This document shows, one piece after another, positions 1-9,095 of a stretch of 64,000 bases of DNA. The stretch comes from Caldilineaceae bacterium (GTDB lineage: Bacteria > Chloroflexota > Anaerolineae > Caldilineales > Caldilineaceae): NCBI GenBank assembly GCA_020634815.1, contig JACKBA010000020.1, positions 60,104-124,103 of the forward strand, given 5' to 3'. The notes under the pieces were generated by a model. That model saw nothing but the letters and a program-made list of their open reading frames with translations, made no database searches and was not told where the DNA came from. Numbering within the stretch: the stretch's first letter is position 1; each line of letters begins with the position of its first letter. Made by a program: the position numbers and the translations under genes.

Positions 1-1750
1 AGCCGCTAGGCGGATGCATACGCTCGTCCGTCGCACTGAGGCGCGGCGTCATGATCTCACACGCCAGCAGCCGCATACCGGGCGCCAGATCGACGTCGAG
101 CAGGGCGGCGCCGGCGCCAAGCTCCGGCAGCGCGTCGTAGCGGTGGCGCAGCGCAAAGCCGGTCAACTGGATGCCCGTCGGGTACTGCTCGGTAATCACC
201 GGATAGTGCTGGCCGAGCCAGCCGTGCACGACGCGGCTGTCGTCGACGCCGTCGAGGTGACTCTGCACCAGCCAGAGTGTCTCAGCGCCGCTCTCCTGAA
301 TGCCAAGAATGGGCGGCGCCACGACACTCTCAGCGTCCTCTGGCTGCAACGTCCCGCCAAAGGGGAAGTAGAGCGGCGTCTCTTCCTCCGTGCGCGCCGG
401 GCGCAGGTACCACTTGAGCGCGTCGCTGGTGAAGTCCACGTGGCTCAGCACCGCGCCGGGCAGGCCGGGGCTCTGCCCTTCGTACGCGGCAATGTAGCCC
501 GCCGCGGCGCGCCAATCCTCGCGCAGCATGGCCGGCGACCAGAGCGCAGGCAGCGCGCCGGCCAGCAGCACACACGCCGCACCCCCCGTCAGCCACGCCG
601 CCGGACGCCACCGCCGCGCCGGCACAATCGCCCCGCGCGCCGCCGCCCATAGCACGAAGGGTGCCAGGAAAAGGAAGTAACGATCCTCGTTGAAGACCGT
701 GTCGCTCACGGCCAGCAACAGGTTGCCGATGAGCAGCGGCGTGCCGATCCAGAGCCAGAGCCACAGCCGGTCATGGCGCTGCGTCCCCGGCGCGGTGGCC
801 CACACCGACCATACCAGCCCCGCCGCCACGAGCAGGCCAAAGAAGACGAGCGCCGCCGTCACCCACCACTCCGGCCAGCCGGCGCGCCACACGGTGAAGA
901 TATGCACCTGGCGCGCCAGCGTGGCGGCGAAATTCATGAAGGCCTGGCCGGGTTGACCCTCGCTGTCGTTGACCAGCCATGCGTTGATCGCCAGCGGCAG
1001 GAAGAGCGCGCCCGTGATTGCCAGCGCCGCACTCCCCTCCAGGAACCGGCGCAGCGGCGGCGCGGCCGGATCGCTCTCCGCCGGCCGGGTGGCAAGCCAC
1101 CACAGACCGAGCAACGTCAACCCCGCCGCCGGCAGCAGGAACGCGCTGAAGAGATAGCTATAGAGCGCAAAGGTAAAGGCCGCGATCAACCCGATCCACC
1201 AGCCCAGGCGCCGCGCAATGGTCGCGCCCTGCCAGCCGCGCGCCAGGCAGTAGGCCGCCCAAACCACGCCCGTCGTCGCCGGCTGGAACATGCGCAGTTC
1301 CTGGCTGTACCAGACGAGCACGGGGCTCAACGCAACGAGCGCGCCGGCCAACAGCCCCGTTGCGCGCCCGCTCAGACGCCGCGCCAGCAGCAGCACGCCC
1401 AGCACGGTCAGCACGCCCAGGATCGCGCCCAGCGAGCGCAACGCCACGTCGGAGTGCTCCAGGCCGAAGAGTGCCAGCCCCTTCTGCCAGTAGTGCAGCA
1501 GCAGGTAGTACGCGGGCGGGTGCTTGTCGTTGAGCAGCGGAAAGGTATTGGCCCAGATAAAGGCGGGGTTGTCCTCCGCCCAGTCCAGGCTCACCGCCTC
1601 GTCGAACCAGAAGGAGTGATAGTCCAGACGCCAGAAACGCACGAGCGCCGCCAGCGCGACGATCGCAATCTCGGGCCACCAGGCGCGCCACCAAGAAGCG
1701 GCGCGGGTCGTCCCGTCGTGTGAAGCCTGCAACTCCGCCGCGCCCATCAT
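1..1750 (-). CDS. Membrane glycosyltransferase, ArnT/PMT-like (GT39/GT83), partial
   Basis: Probable polyprenyl-phosphate-sugar-dependent glycosyltransferase of the cytoplasmic membrane. The frame opens with ATGATG at 1750 and stays open to base 1, so the C-terminus is missing (583 codons seen). The N-terminus has a first membrane helix, then an extracytoplasmic loop reading FWFDEAVSLDWA, where the acidic Asp-Glu pair is the usual catalytic site of this superfamily. LNDKHPPAYYLLLHYW follows, as in PMT_2 proteins, then about ten hydrophobic helices and a soluble tail from about residue 405. Its ATG overlaps the recJ stop (ATGA), so it is probably the last gene of a three-gene operon. The sugar and acceptor cannot be inferred. 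Confidence 0.85.
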   Translation of the reverse strand, partial: MMGAAELQASHDGTTRAASWWRAWWPEIAIVALAALVRFWRLDYHSFWFDEAVSLDWAEDNPAFIWANTFPLLNDKHPPAYYLLLHYWQKGLALFGLEHSDVALRSLGAILGVLTVLGVLLLARRLSGRATGLLAGALVALSPVLVWYSQELRMFQPATTGVVWAAYCLARGWQGATIARRLGWWIGLIAAFTFALYSYLFSAFLLPAAGLTLLGLWWLATRPAESDPAAPPLRRFLEGSAALAITGALFLPLAINAWLVNDSEGQPGQAFMNFAATLARQVHIFTVWRAGWPEWWVTAALVFFGLLVAAGLVWSVWATAPGTQRHDRLWLWLWIGTPLLIGNLLLAVSDTVFNEDRYFLFLAPFVLWAAARGAIVPARRWRPAAWLTGGAACVLLAGALPALWSPAMLREDWRAAAGYIAAYEGQSPGLPGAVLSHVDFTSDALKWYLRPARTEEETPLYFPFGGTLQPEDAESVVAPPILGIQESGAETLWLVQSHLDGVDDSRVVHGWLGQHYPVITEQYPTGIQLTGFALRHRYDALPELGAGAALLDVDLAPGMRLLACEIMTPRLSATDERMHPPSG

Positions 1751-4149
1751 AGGTCGAGATCACCCACCGGCACCGTCTGGAGAAAACGCCGATACGCACG
1801 CACCTCGAGCAGTTCGGCCTTGACCTCCTCCTGCAACTCCTTGGCGAGGTCGGCGGTGCGCTGGTAATAACCCGCTTCGATGTGCAGCGTGTCGTCCTCG
1901 CCCCATGCGAGGACGCGAATATCGTTGCGCGCCTCGAGCCACATGAGGCACTTGCGCACCAGGCTCTCCGGCGCGCCGATCCGTGCGGCCATCCGCGCCA
2001 CGTCGAGTTGCCCATCGCGGCCCAGCGCGTACTTGCACATGGCGGCGACGGTGCGCAGCAGTTCCGGAAGGTTGTCGTCGGTCGTGGTGTGCGCGCACAG
2101 ATAGACCTGCGCCGGCTCGACCGTCGCCACCATCCAGCGCAGGAGTTCAGGCGAGGGCGGCGTGCTCCACAGGACGAGCGGCGCGCCGGACGGCGCAGTG
2201 GCGAGATCGTGGCGCGGGGCATAGACAATGCCGGTGCGCTCGGCGTCGAGCCGCGCGCCTTCAGCGTACCAGACCGCGTTGGCTGGTATGATCTCCTGCG
2301 GTTGCGGATGGCGGCGCAGATCGACGACCTTGACGCGCGGCTTCTTGCTGACCGTCGCCGCCGCGTCGGCCTCGGCGGCACGATGCGCGACGTGCATCAA
2401 CTGTAGCGTGCGTTCACCACGATACTCGTTGATCGACAGGGTGTAAACCAGGTCGATGGCACCTGCCACCAGTTCGGCATCGCCGCCGCCAAACCAGACG
2501 ACGTCGTGCTCCGCGCCGCTGCTGCCGGCCTTGCGCACGCTGAGCTTGCGATGCGCGCCATCCTGCCCCATGCGCCGATCCTTGACGATCTCCAGATTGC
2601 GGCTGATGAAGCGCGGCACCGGGTTGCCCTGGCCGAATGGCGCCAGCACTGCGAGCGCCTCGGCCAGATCCAACGACAGTGTGTGCGGCTCCAGCTCGGC
2701 GTCGATCTGCAGGCCCGTCTCCACCGCATCGTCGCGATGGTAGAGGATAGCGCGGCTCAACTCACGGCGGAACGCGGCAATGTTCTCCGGCAGCAGGCTC
2801 AGCCCGGCCGCGCCAGGATGGCCGCCGTGGCTGAGCAGCAGGTGGCTGCACGCCGCAATCGCCGCGCCGATGTCGACGCCCGGCACGCTGCGCGCGCTAC
2901 CGCGCGCCGGTTCGCCGGGCGGGTTCAGCAACAGCACGGCCGGCTTGCCAAACTCTTCCACCATACGCGAGGCGACGATGCCCACCACGCCGGGATGCCA
3001 TTGAGGGTGGGAGAGCACCAACGCATTGAATTGCAGCAGCGTCGGGTCGCGATCCACGATCTCCAACGCCGACTGCGTGATCTGGCTCGTCAGCATGCGC
3101 CGCTCGCGATTGAGCCGCTCCAGTTTGCCGGCGAGGGTACTGGCGCGCAGTACGTCGCGCGTCGTCAGCAGTTCGATGGCGACCGTGGCATCGTCGAGAC
3201 GACCGAGCGCGTTCATGCGCGGGCCAAGCTGGAAGCCGATCGATTCCGCCGTCAGCGCCTCGGGCGTGATGCGCGCGACTTCCATGAGCGTCAACAGGCC
3301 GACCCGATGCGTTGTGCGCAGGCGCTCCAGCCCGCGCTGCAAAAGGTAGCGAGCGTCGTTCACCTGCTCGGCCACATCCGCCACGATGCCCAGCGCCACC
3401 AGATCCAGCAGCGTGTCGGCCTCCTCGGCACGCCCCTCCAGCTCGTACAGCTGCTGCATGAGCTTGTAGGCGACGCCGACGCCGGGCAGCGTGCGCAGCG
3501 GGTCGCCCTCGGGCAGAAACTTGGGGTTGACGATGGCGTCGGCGCGGCGCACGCTCTGCGCGCCGGCCGTGCCTGCGTCGACACCCCACAGCGCATCCTT
3601 GCCCGGCGTCAGCGCCAGAAATTCGGCCGTGAGGTCGTGGTGGTCCGTGACGATGATGGTGAGCCCGCGATCCTTGGCAAAGCCCACCGCCTCCGCCTCG
3701 GCGATGCCGGTGTCGCAAGTCAGCAGCACGCCGATCGGCGCGGTAGATGCCTCCAGGATCTCGCGCAGTCTGGCCAGGCGGATGCCGTGCCCTTCGGTGA
3801 GGCGGTTGGGCACGTGAAAGCGCACCTTCTGCTTGCCGGCCAGCGCGCGCAGCGCCGTCACCAGGAGCGCGGTGCTCGTCTGCCCGTCGACGTCGAAATC
3901 GCCCCACACCAGGATCGCCGCGTCGTCGGCGATGGCCTGATGCAGCAGTTCGGCGGCGGCGTCCACGCCAGTCAGCGCCGACGGCGGCGCGGGCGTGTAC
4001 TGGTTGGGGTCGAGAAAGGGGATCGCCTTCTCCGGCGTGTCGAGCCCGCGCTGGGCCAGCAACTGAGCGACGAGTTGATGTCCACCCGCGACGGCGACCA
4101 GTTCAGGCGATGGGGTGACGGCAGGCTTGACGATCCAGGCTTGTTGCAT
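1747..4149 (-). CDS. recJ: Single-stranded-DNA-specific exonuclease RecJ
   Basis: RecJ is the 5'-3' single-strand exonuclease of recombination and mismatch repair. The protein has 800 residues. The DHH domain shows DFDVDG at 84-89 (usually DYDADG), CDTG at 145-148 and DHH at 169-171. The DHHA1 domain shows SHGGHPGAAG with GGH at 442-444, an OB-fold region follows, and a long C-terminal domain ends in GDLDL. I chose the ATG at 4149 because homology begins there and it lies one base after the stop of the upstream nuclease gene. Upstream in-frame codons are low-complexity shadow. The stop overlaps the start of the membrane glycosyltransferase. Together with the PD-(D/E)XK gene it suggests a DNA-repair operon. 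Confidence 0.95.
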   Translation of the reverse strand: MQQAWIVKPAVTPSPELVAVAGGHQLVAQLLAQRGLDTPEKAIPFLDPNQYTPAPPSALTGVDAAAELLHQAIADDAAILVWGDFDVDGQTSTALLVTALRALAGKQKVRFHVPNRLTEGHGIRLARLREILEASTAPIGVLLTCDTGIAEAEAVGFAKDRGLTIIVTDHHDLTAEFLALTPGKDALWGVDAGTAGAQSVRRADAIVNPKFLPEGDPLRTLPGVGVAYKLMQQLYELEGRAEEADTLLDLVALGIVADVAEQVNDARYLLQRGLERLRTTHRVGLLTLMEVARITPEALTAESIGFQLGPRMNALGRLDDATVAIELLTTRDVLRASTLAGKLERLNRERRMLTSQITQSALEIVDRDPTLLQFNALVLSHPQWHPGVVGIVASRMVEEFGKPAVLLLNPPGEPARGSARSVPGVDIGAAIAACSHLLLSHGGHPGAAGLSLLPENIAAFRRELSRAILYHRDDAVETGLQIDAELEPHTLSLDLAEALAVLAPFGQGNPVPRFISRNLEIVKDRRMGQDGAHRKLSVRKAGSSGAEHDVVWFGGGDAELVAGAIDLVYTLSINEYRGERTLQLMHVAHRAAEADAAATVSKKPRVKVVDLRRHPQPQEIIPANAVWYAEGARLDAERTGIVYAPRHDLATAPSGAPLVLWSTPPSPELLRWMVATVEPAQVYLCAHTTTDDNLPELLRTVAAMCKYALGRDGQLDVARMAARIGAPESLVRKCLMWLEARNDIRVLAWGEDDTLHIEAGYYQRTADLAKELQEEVKAELLEVRAYRRFLQTVPVGDLDL

Positions 4150-4150
4150 C

Positions 4151-5035
4151 TCAGAACGCCAACTCTTCCACGTCGTCCAGGGTGAACTCCAGCGCCTTTT
4201 CGAGATCGACGGCGAAAAAGTCCTCGGCGTCGCCCAGGTCGTCGAGGTCGTCGGCGGCCGCGCCGCGGTTGCAGCGGCTGCGGTAGATGCAGAACGCACA
4301 GAAGCGGCTGCGATTGGCCGGCGTGTCCGTCACTTTGGGGAAGTCCGCCTCGCTGCCGCCGCCCAGGATGTCGGCCAGCAGGCGTTGCAGGCGCGCATGG
4401 TTGGCGGCATGCTGCGCGGCATCGTAGCGCAGGGTGACGGGCTGGCCGGGCGCGGCGGTGAACCAGTAGCGCATCTCCACCTGCTCGGGGCGCACGGGAC
4501 CCCACGGCAGCCCGGCGCTGGCCTCGACGAGCACGTACGGGTAGACGATGCTCTGCAAGCGATGGCGTAACGTGCTCACGTCGGCGCGGCGTTTGGACGT
4601 CTTCCAGTCGACGATGACGGCGCGGCCCCCCGGCTCGACCGCGATCAGATCGTACTTGGCGGCCAGGCGAAAGGTCGTCTGGGGCGTTGCCGCGTCATCG
4701 AGACGAAAGGGGATCGAGAGCACACGCTCGATCTCGCGGGCGGCATCGGGCAGATCGTCGGGGTGGTGCGCCAGATAGGCATCGAACCAGCCGGACAGCG
4801 GTGGCTCCAGCCCGGCCGCGACCTCGGCGGGCGCGATGCCGATCTCGGCACGCTGCACCAGGCGGTGGAAGCGCTCGCCCTGGCGCATGACAGCCTCGTG
4901 CTCCTGCACCGGCGACGCCTCGACCGCCGGCCAGGGCAGTTGCTCGACATAGGCCAGCCAGAAGCGGCGCGGGCAATCCTCGTATGCCTGGAGGCTCGAT
5001 TGTGAAAATGAAAAGGTTGGTGGCAGCAGGGTCAC
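4151..5035 (-). CDS. PD-(D/E)XK nuclease with Fe-S cysteine cluster (RecB/Cas4-like)
   Basis: A 294-residue stand-alone nuclease of the RecB/AddB-C/Cas4 group. Visible motifs are GERFH with His57, KYDL with Asp129, IVDWKTSK with Asp143 and Lys145, and QSIVY at 161-165, which make up the PD-(D/E)XK metal site. Cys21 (CPRRF) and Cys246, Cys249 and Cys255 (FCAFCIYRSRC) match the one-plus-three spacing of the 4Fe-4S clusters in AddB and Cas4. There is no helicase domain and no CRISPR locus nearby, so a Cas4 role is not supported. The gene sits one base upstream of recJ, so it is likely co-transcribed and involved in end processing. Confidence 0.85.
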   Translation of the reverse strand: MTLLPPTFSFSQSSLQAYEDCPRRFWLAYVEQLPWPAVEASPVQEHEAVMRQGERFHRLVQRAEIGIAPAEVAAGLEPPLSGWFDAYLAHHPDDLPDAAREIERVLSIPFRLDDAATPQTTFRLAAKYDLIAVEPGGRAVIVDWKTSKRRADVSTLRHRLQSIVYPYVLVEASAGLPWGPVRPEQVEMRYWFTAAPGQPVTLRYDAAQHAANHARLQRLLADILGGGSEADFPKVTDTPANRSRFCAFCIYRSRCNRGAAADDLDDLGDAEDFFAVDLEKALEFTLDDVEELAF

Positions 5036-5400
5036 AGTTGCCTTCCATTCACAGCTTTATCGCCGCGCAGCACGCGGGCGGCCAGATTGCGCCCTATTGT
5101 ACTGCGCGTCGCAAGCGCCGCCCAACTGGCGCCTTCTTGCGGGTGCGTCCCATATTGGCGAGCTCAGCCCCGGCGTGCGTCGCACTGGTCAGAATGTGGT
5201 TCCCAACGACGGATCGGCTGACCAGTGCGACGCACGCCGCCAGCATCGGAACGCCCCCTTCTTGCAGCGGCAGCAATCCGCGGCATCTCTCAATCGTCCG
5301 GGGACAGTGAGATGGTGGTCAGCTCGATAACCAACTTTTCAGGCAGTCGCTACAGATCCGAACTTTGACAACGGTCATGTGACAAACTACAGTTCCATCC
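5036..5400. other. Intergenic region with an inverted-repeat element
   Basis: About 365 bases without a recognisable intact gene between the nuclease gene and the broken higA. The main content is the 69-bp inverted repeat listed separately. I see no convincing toxin (higB) remnant upstream of the higA fragment. Confidence 0.6.
5171..5239. repeat. 69-bp inverted-repeat element, copy 1
   Basis: Two perfect 22-base arms (5171-5192 and 5218-5239, core GGCGTGCGTCGCAC) flank a 25-base loop. A second copy with the same arms, the same 25-base loop length but a different loop sequence is at 34712-34780. Constant arms, constant spacing and a free loop point to a dispersed hairpin element (REP/MITE-like) rather than a terminator, since no T-run follows. 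Confidence 0.85.
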
Positions 5401-5699
5401 ATGATCCCTATGCAACGCCGCCCAACCCATCCCGGGGAGATGCTGCGCGAAGATTTCCTGCCCGCTATGGTTTGAATGCAACATCTCTCGCTGAGGCGAT
5501 TGGGGTATCACGCCAGTCAGTCAACGAGCTGTTGCGCGAGCGTCGCAGCGTCAGCCCGACAATGGCGCTGCGACTGGCAAAGCTCTTCGGTAACTCGCCC
5601 GAGTTCTGGTTGAACGCACAGAGAGCGGTGGACCTGTGGGATGCGGCGCAAGAGATCGAACAGGATGTCAGCCGCATCCGGACGCTCACACCGGCATAG
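5401..5699 (+). pseudogene. higA: HigA-type antitoxin (Xre/HTH), frameshifted
   Basis: Two frames together spell a HigA antitoxin. From ATG 5401 the first frame gives RRPTHPGEMLREDFLP, then reaches TGA at 5473. The next frame continues RYGLNATSLAEAIGVSRQSV and runs through the HTH and SPEFWLN region to the stop at 5699. One missing base near 5461-5466 (GCTAT where GCCTAT would keep frame) explains the break. HigA normally represses its own operon and neutralises a HigB RelE-type mRNase, but no higB is visible upstream. The lost toxin and the frameshift together suggest a decayed module. A sequencing error cannot be excluded. Confidence 0.8.
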
Positions 5700-5746
5700 C
5701 AACCCACCGGTCGCTGGATTTCCCCAAGGAGGACAACTGCTCCGGG

Positions 5747-6907
5747 CTATGGCCCGTCCGCGGCCACGGCGTGGTAGAGCGCGGCCGTCTCCGCCGCGCA
5801 GCTTTCCCAGCGGAAGCAGGCGGCCTGCGGCGGACCGAGCGCTCGCATGGCGTCGGCCAGTGCTGGCTGCGTGAGAACGAGCGCGACGGCGTCGGCCAGT
5901 GCGACCGGGTCGTGCGGATCGACGAGCAGCGCGGCGTCGCCGGCCACCTCGGGCAGGCTGCTGACGTTGCTGCACACCACCGGCGCGGCACACGCCATCG
6001 CCTCCAGCACGGGGAAGCCAAAGCCTTCGTAGAGGCTGGGCAGCAGCACGCACGCCGCACCCGTGTAGAGTGCCGGCAGGTCGGCGGCAGGGACGTAGCC
6101 CCCAAAGATCACGTCATCGGCCAGACCCAGCTCGTCGACGAGACGGCGGATGGGCTCGAAGAGCCAGCCGCGCCCGCCGGCAATGACCAGGCGATGGGGC
6201 AGACCCGCCGCCTTGAGCCGTGCCAACGCGTGCAGCGCCACCGCATGATTCTTGCGCGGCTCCAGCGTTCCGACCATGAGCAGGTAGGGCCGGGCCGGAC
6301 TGTAGCGCGCCGCCACAGTCGCCACCTCCGCTTCCCCGGCCGGGCGAAAGCCGGCGTCGATACCCTCGTAGATGACGTGGATCTTCGCTGGCGCCACGCC
6401 GTACAACTCCACGAGATCGCGCTGCGTGTGGCGGCTCACGGCGATGATGGCATCGGCCGCGCGCGCAAAGAGCCGCATGCCCACCTTGAGGAACCAGGTG
6501 TTACGCCGCGTGTGGTGCTCGGGATAGCGCTCGAAGATCAGGTCGTGCACAGTGAGCACCGTGGGCGTGCGCAGATAGGGCAGCAGGTGCTCGGTGGCAT
6601 GGTAGAGTGCGGGCGGCTGCGTCTGTTGCGCGACGAGGCGGGAGACCGGCGCATAGGGGCGACGAGCAAGCTGGCTGGCCAGCACGCTCAGCCGCCACGC
6701 GTACTGCCCCAGCGCGATGGTGTCGGCCGGGACGCTGCCCAGGCTTTCCGGCACGGTGTGGCCGCTGTGCGCGTTGTAGAAAAGGCGCAGATCGACCGCA
6801 GCCGCCTGGTCACGCCGCAAGTGAACGGCCAGCCGCTCGGCATAGCGCGCCAGCCCTGCACCCTGGTGTACGGCCGGGCCGATGTCGTAGCGAACGGAAA
6901 CGGTCAC
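5747..6907 (-). CDS. GT4 family glycosyltransferase
   Basis: A 386-residue GT-B retaining glycosyltransferase. The C-terminal donor domain contains LLMVGTLEPRKNH, VIAGGRGW and the donor-site stretch SLYEGFGFPVLEAMACAAPV with the E-x7-E motif. The N-terminal acceptor domain includes TVLTVHDLIFERYPE and AVSRHTQRDLVELYGV, typical of mannosyl- or rhamnosyltransferase relatives. The start is GTG at 6907, six bases after the uridine kinase stop, so it is the last gene of the dinG-resB-udk operon. The substrate is unknown. A role in exopolysaccharide or glycolipid synthesis is likely, and RmlD and two GT2 genes lie elsewhere in the window. Confidence 0.9.
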   Translation of the reverse strand: MTVSVRYDIGPAVHQGAGLARYAERLAVHLRRDQAAAVDLRLFYNAHSGHTVPESLGSVPADTIALGQYAWRLSVLASQLARRPYAPVSRLVAQQTQPPALYHATEHLLPYLRTPTVLTVHDLIFERYPEHHTRRNTWFLKVGMRLFARAADAIIAVSRHTQRDLVELYGVAPAKIHVIYEGIDAGFRPAGEAEVATVAARYSPARPYLLMVGTLEPRKNHAVALHALARLKAAGLPHRLVIAGGRGWLFEPIRRLVDELGLADDVIFGGYVPAADLPALYTGAACVLLPSLYEGFGFPVLEAMACAAPVVCSNVSSLPEVAGDAALLVDPHDPVALADAVALVLTQPALADAMRALGPPQAACFRWESCAAETAALYHAVAADGP

Positions 6908-6913
6908 GCGTCC

Positions 6914-7576
6914 CTACTCGGCGAGCAGCGCCTGGATGCGGCTGACGATCATCTCCATCGCCACACGATTGTTGCCGCCCTGGGGGACGATGATGTCGGC
7001 ATAGCGCTTGCTGGGCTCCACGAACTCCATGTGCATGGGACGCACCGTGCCCAGATATTGCTTGACGACGGAGTCGAGGCTGCGACCGCGCTCCACCATG
7101 TCGCGACGCAGGCGGCGGATAAAGCGGATGTCGGCATCAGTGTCGACAAAGATGCGCATGTCCATCAGCTCGCGCAGCGCCGGCTCCGTGTAGATCAGAA
7201 TGCCCTCCACCAGGATGACCTTGGCCGGGTTGACGCGCTGCGTCTCCCGGGCGCGGTTGTGCGCGGCGAAGTCATAGAGCGGCATGTCGATGGGGCGTCC
7301 GGCGCGCAATTCGCGCAGGTGGCGCACCAGCAGCAACGTCTCCAGGCTGTCGGGGTGGTCGTAGTTGGTCTGCGACCGCTCCTCCGGCGTGAGATGGCTC
7401 TGGTCCTTGTAATAGTTGTCATGCTGGATATAGGCCAGGTGCTCGCGCCCCACCGCCTCCCAGATGCGGCTGCTGACGGTTGTCTTGCCGCTGCCCGTGC
7501 CGCCGGCCACACCGATGACGGTGACGCGGCCGCCGGCGCCTTCCTCGAGCACGGCCATGGGTTCGCTGCTGCTCAT
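6914..7576 (-). CDS. udk: Uridine kinase
   Basis: Phosphorylates uridine and cytidine with ATP or GTP in pyrimidine salvage (cytosol). It is 220 residues, close to the usual bacterial length. The Walker A is GVAGGTGSGKTT (Lys31). HDNYYKD, NYDHPDSLE and YDFAAHNR are family signatures for nucleoside binding, and RRLRRDMVERGR forms the lid. The ATG at 7576 overlaps the stop of the ResB-like gene (ATGA), which fixes the start. Upstream in-frame codons belong to the other gene's shadow. Confidence 0.96.
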   Translation of the reverse strand: MSSSEPMAVLEEGAGGRVTVIGVAGGTGSGKTTVSSRIWEAVGREHLAYIQHDNYYKDQSHLTPEERSQTNYDHPDSLETLLLVRHLRELRAGRPIDMPLYDFAAHNRARETQRVNPAKVILVEGILIYTEPALRELMDMRIFVDTDADIRFIRRLRRDMVERGRSLDSVVKQYLGTVRPMHMEFVEPSKRYADIIVPQGGNNRVAMEMIVSRIQALLAE

Positions 7577-9090
7577 GCTGCCTGCTCCTGTTCCTCGCTT
7601 GCCGCCGTCTGTTCGGCATGGCGCCGGCGCACACTCGCCAGCGCGTCCGGCCGGTCGGTCTGGATGACGAGCACGCTGCGCTCGACGGGCCACGGCCCGC
7701 TCTGCGCCAGCAAAAAGGCCGGTCGCCGCCGGAAACCCCACAGCCCGGCAAGCGCCAACACTACTGCGGGCAGCACCAGCCACAGGCCGGGCGACGTGTT
7801 GGCCTGCACCTGCATCATGGGCATGGGCACGAAGCCGAGCGGAATCTCGCCAAAGGGCGTGGCAACGCGCTCGACCTGGCTGCGGCCGACCGTGAAGCGC
7901 TGCACCGGCTCGTCGCGATCGCCCTGGATCACCTCGACCACGAACGAGTCATCGGCCGCCGGCGCGGTGCCGTTGTCCTGGCGGATGATGCGCAGCCCCA
8001 CGCCCTGCTGCGGCAGCACCAGCGTCTCCTCGCTGCCGGGGCTGGGAAAGCCGAGACCGAGCGCGGCCACGGGGCTGGCCTGGCCAGGGCGCGCCAGTTG
8101 CGCCGAATCGTCGATGGTGTGCACGAGCAGGCCGGGCGGGCCAGGCTGAGCATTGATGGCGACGCCGTTGACCGTGGCGCGCACGCGCTCCTCCAGCGGG
8201 AACTGGCGCCGCTCGCCGTTGACCGCCACGCTCACCACCGGCCCCACGCTGTTCGCCCGCGGGTAGAGCAACTCGTACTCGAAGGTGACGCCCAGGACGG
8301 GCTCCGATGCACGCTCGGCGGGGAGCAGCGGCGACGGCAGAAACTGACGGCCGGCCACGCTGTTCCACCACATGGCGGCCAGAATCAGAATCATGGCGAT
8401 GGGCAGCAGCGGGCGCAGCAGCACCTCCAGCACGCCGCGCTGGCCCAGCAGCCGCTCCTCCAGCACGGAGTCCGGCGCGGGCGTGCTCTCCGGCGCCGGC
8501 GCAACGGCAGGCCGCACGCGCACGGTGCGCCGGTCAATCCGCGCGGCCCAGGCAGCGGTCTCCGCTTCCACCTCGGCGGCGACGGCCAGCGGCGCGGCCG
8601 GGAAGGCGGCGCGCCAGCGCAACACGCGCACCGGCAGGCTCACCGGCACCGGCTCACCGCCCGGCTGGCTGCTCTGGTCGAGCGCGGCGGGCAACTGGCG
8701 AAAGCGCACAGCAAAGAGGATGGCGTTGGCGCTCTGCACCAGGAGCACGAAGAAGGCCGCCACAAGCAGCACACGGAAGGCCGGGCTGTGCAGCACATCG
8801 AAGAGGCCGAGGCTGCGCAGCCACGGTCCGGCCGCACCGAACGCCTCGGCGGTGGCCGTCAGCCAGCGATCGGCCGCGGCCGGCTCATCCTGGAGCTGGC
8901 CCGGGAGTTGCGGCAGCAGCGCACCGGCGGTGAGCAGCACGCCCAGCAGGCCGGCAATCGCCAGCAGCAGCCACGGGTCGCAGAGCAGTTGCCACGCAGT
9001 CGTGCCGACATCGCGGCCATCGGCGGCGGTATCGGGCGGGGCGGCGGATGGCGCTGCCGGCGGCACGGCGGGCACGGTTGGTTCACGCAT
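7573..9090 (-). CDS. ResB-like cytochrome c biogenesis protein
   Basis: About 505 residues. A hydrophobic helix (LLLAIAGLLGVLLTAGALLPQL) is followed by LGLFDVLHSPAFRVLLVAAFFVLLVQSAN, the arrangement of ResB N-termini. A further helix lies near residue 235, then a large extracytoplasmic domain of about 200 residues and a last helix before a charged tail. ResB with ResA/ResC delivers haem for cytochrome c assembly; no ResC lies next to it. Two ATGs are possible: 9111, which overlaps the helicase stop, and 9090, chosen because the peptide from 9111 adds only seven residues. Neither has a clear ribosome site. The family call rests on topology and a short motif. Confidence 0.6.
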   Translation of the reverse strand: MREPTVPAVPPAAPSAAPPDTAADGRDVGTTAWQLLCDPWLLLAIAGLLGVLLTAGALLPQLPGQLQDEPAAADRWLTATAEAFGAAGPWLRSLGLFDVLHSPAFRVLLVAAFFVLLVQSANAILFAVRFRQLPAALDQSSQPGGEPVPVSLPVRVLRWRAAFPAAPLAVAAEVEAETAAWAARIDRRTVRVRPAVAPAPESTPAPDSVLEERLLGQRGVLEVLLRPLLPIAMILILAAMWWNSVAGRQFLPSPLLPAERASEPVLGVTFEYELLYPRANSVGPVVSVAVNGERRQFPLEERVRATVNGVAINAQPGPPGLLVHTIDDSAQLARPGQASPVAALGLGFPSPGSEETLVLPQQGVGLRIIRQDNGTAPAADDSFVVEVIQGDRDEPVQRFTVGRSQVERVATPFGEIPLGFVPMPMMQVQANTSPGLWLVLPAVVLALAGLWGFRRRPAFLLAQSGPWPVERSVLVIQTDRPDALASVRRRHAEQTAASEEQEQAA

Positions 9091-9095
9091 AATAT

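Noticed and set aside
1158..2381. Minus-strand frame overlapping the end of recJ and the membrane glycosyltransferase
   Set aside because: It is a shifted frame of both genes; the real frames carry the RecJ C-terminus and the GT39-like motifs.
4151..5035. Cas4 nuclease
   Set aside because: Motifs fit, but there is no CRISPR array, cas1 or cas2 in the window, and the neighbour is recJ.
5636..8149. Antisense frame of more than 800 codons opposite GT4, udk and the ResB-like gene
   Set aside because: It spans three well-supported genes on the other strand and shows no domain.
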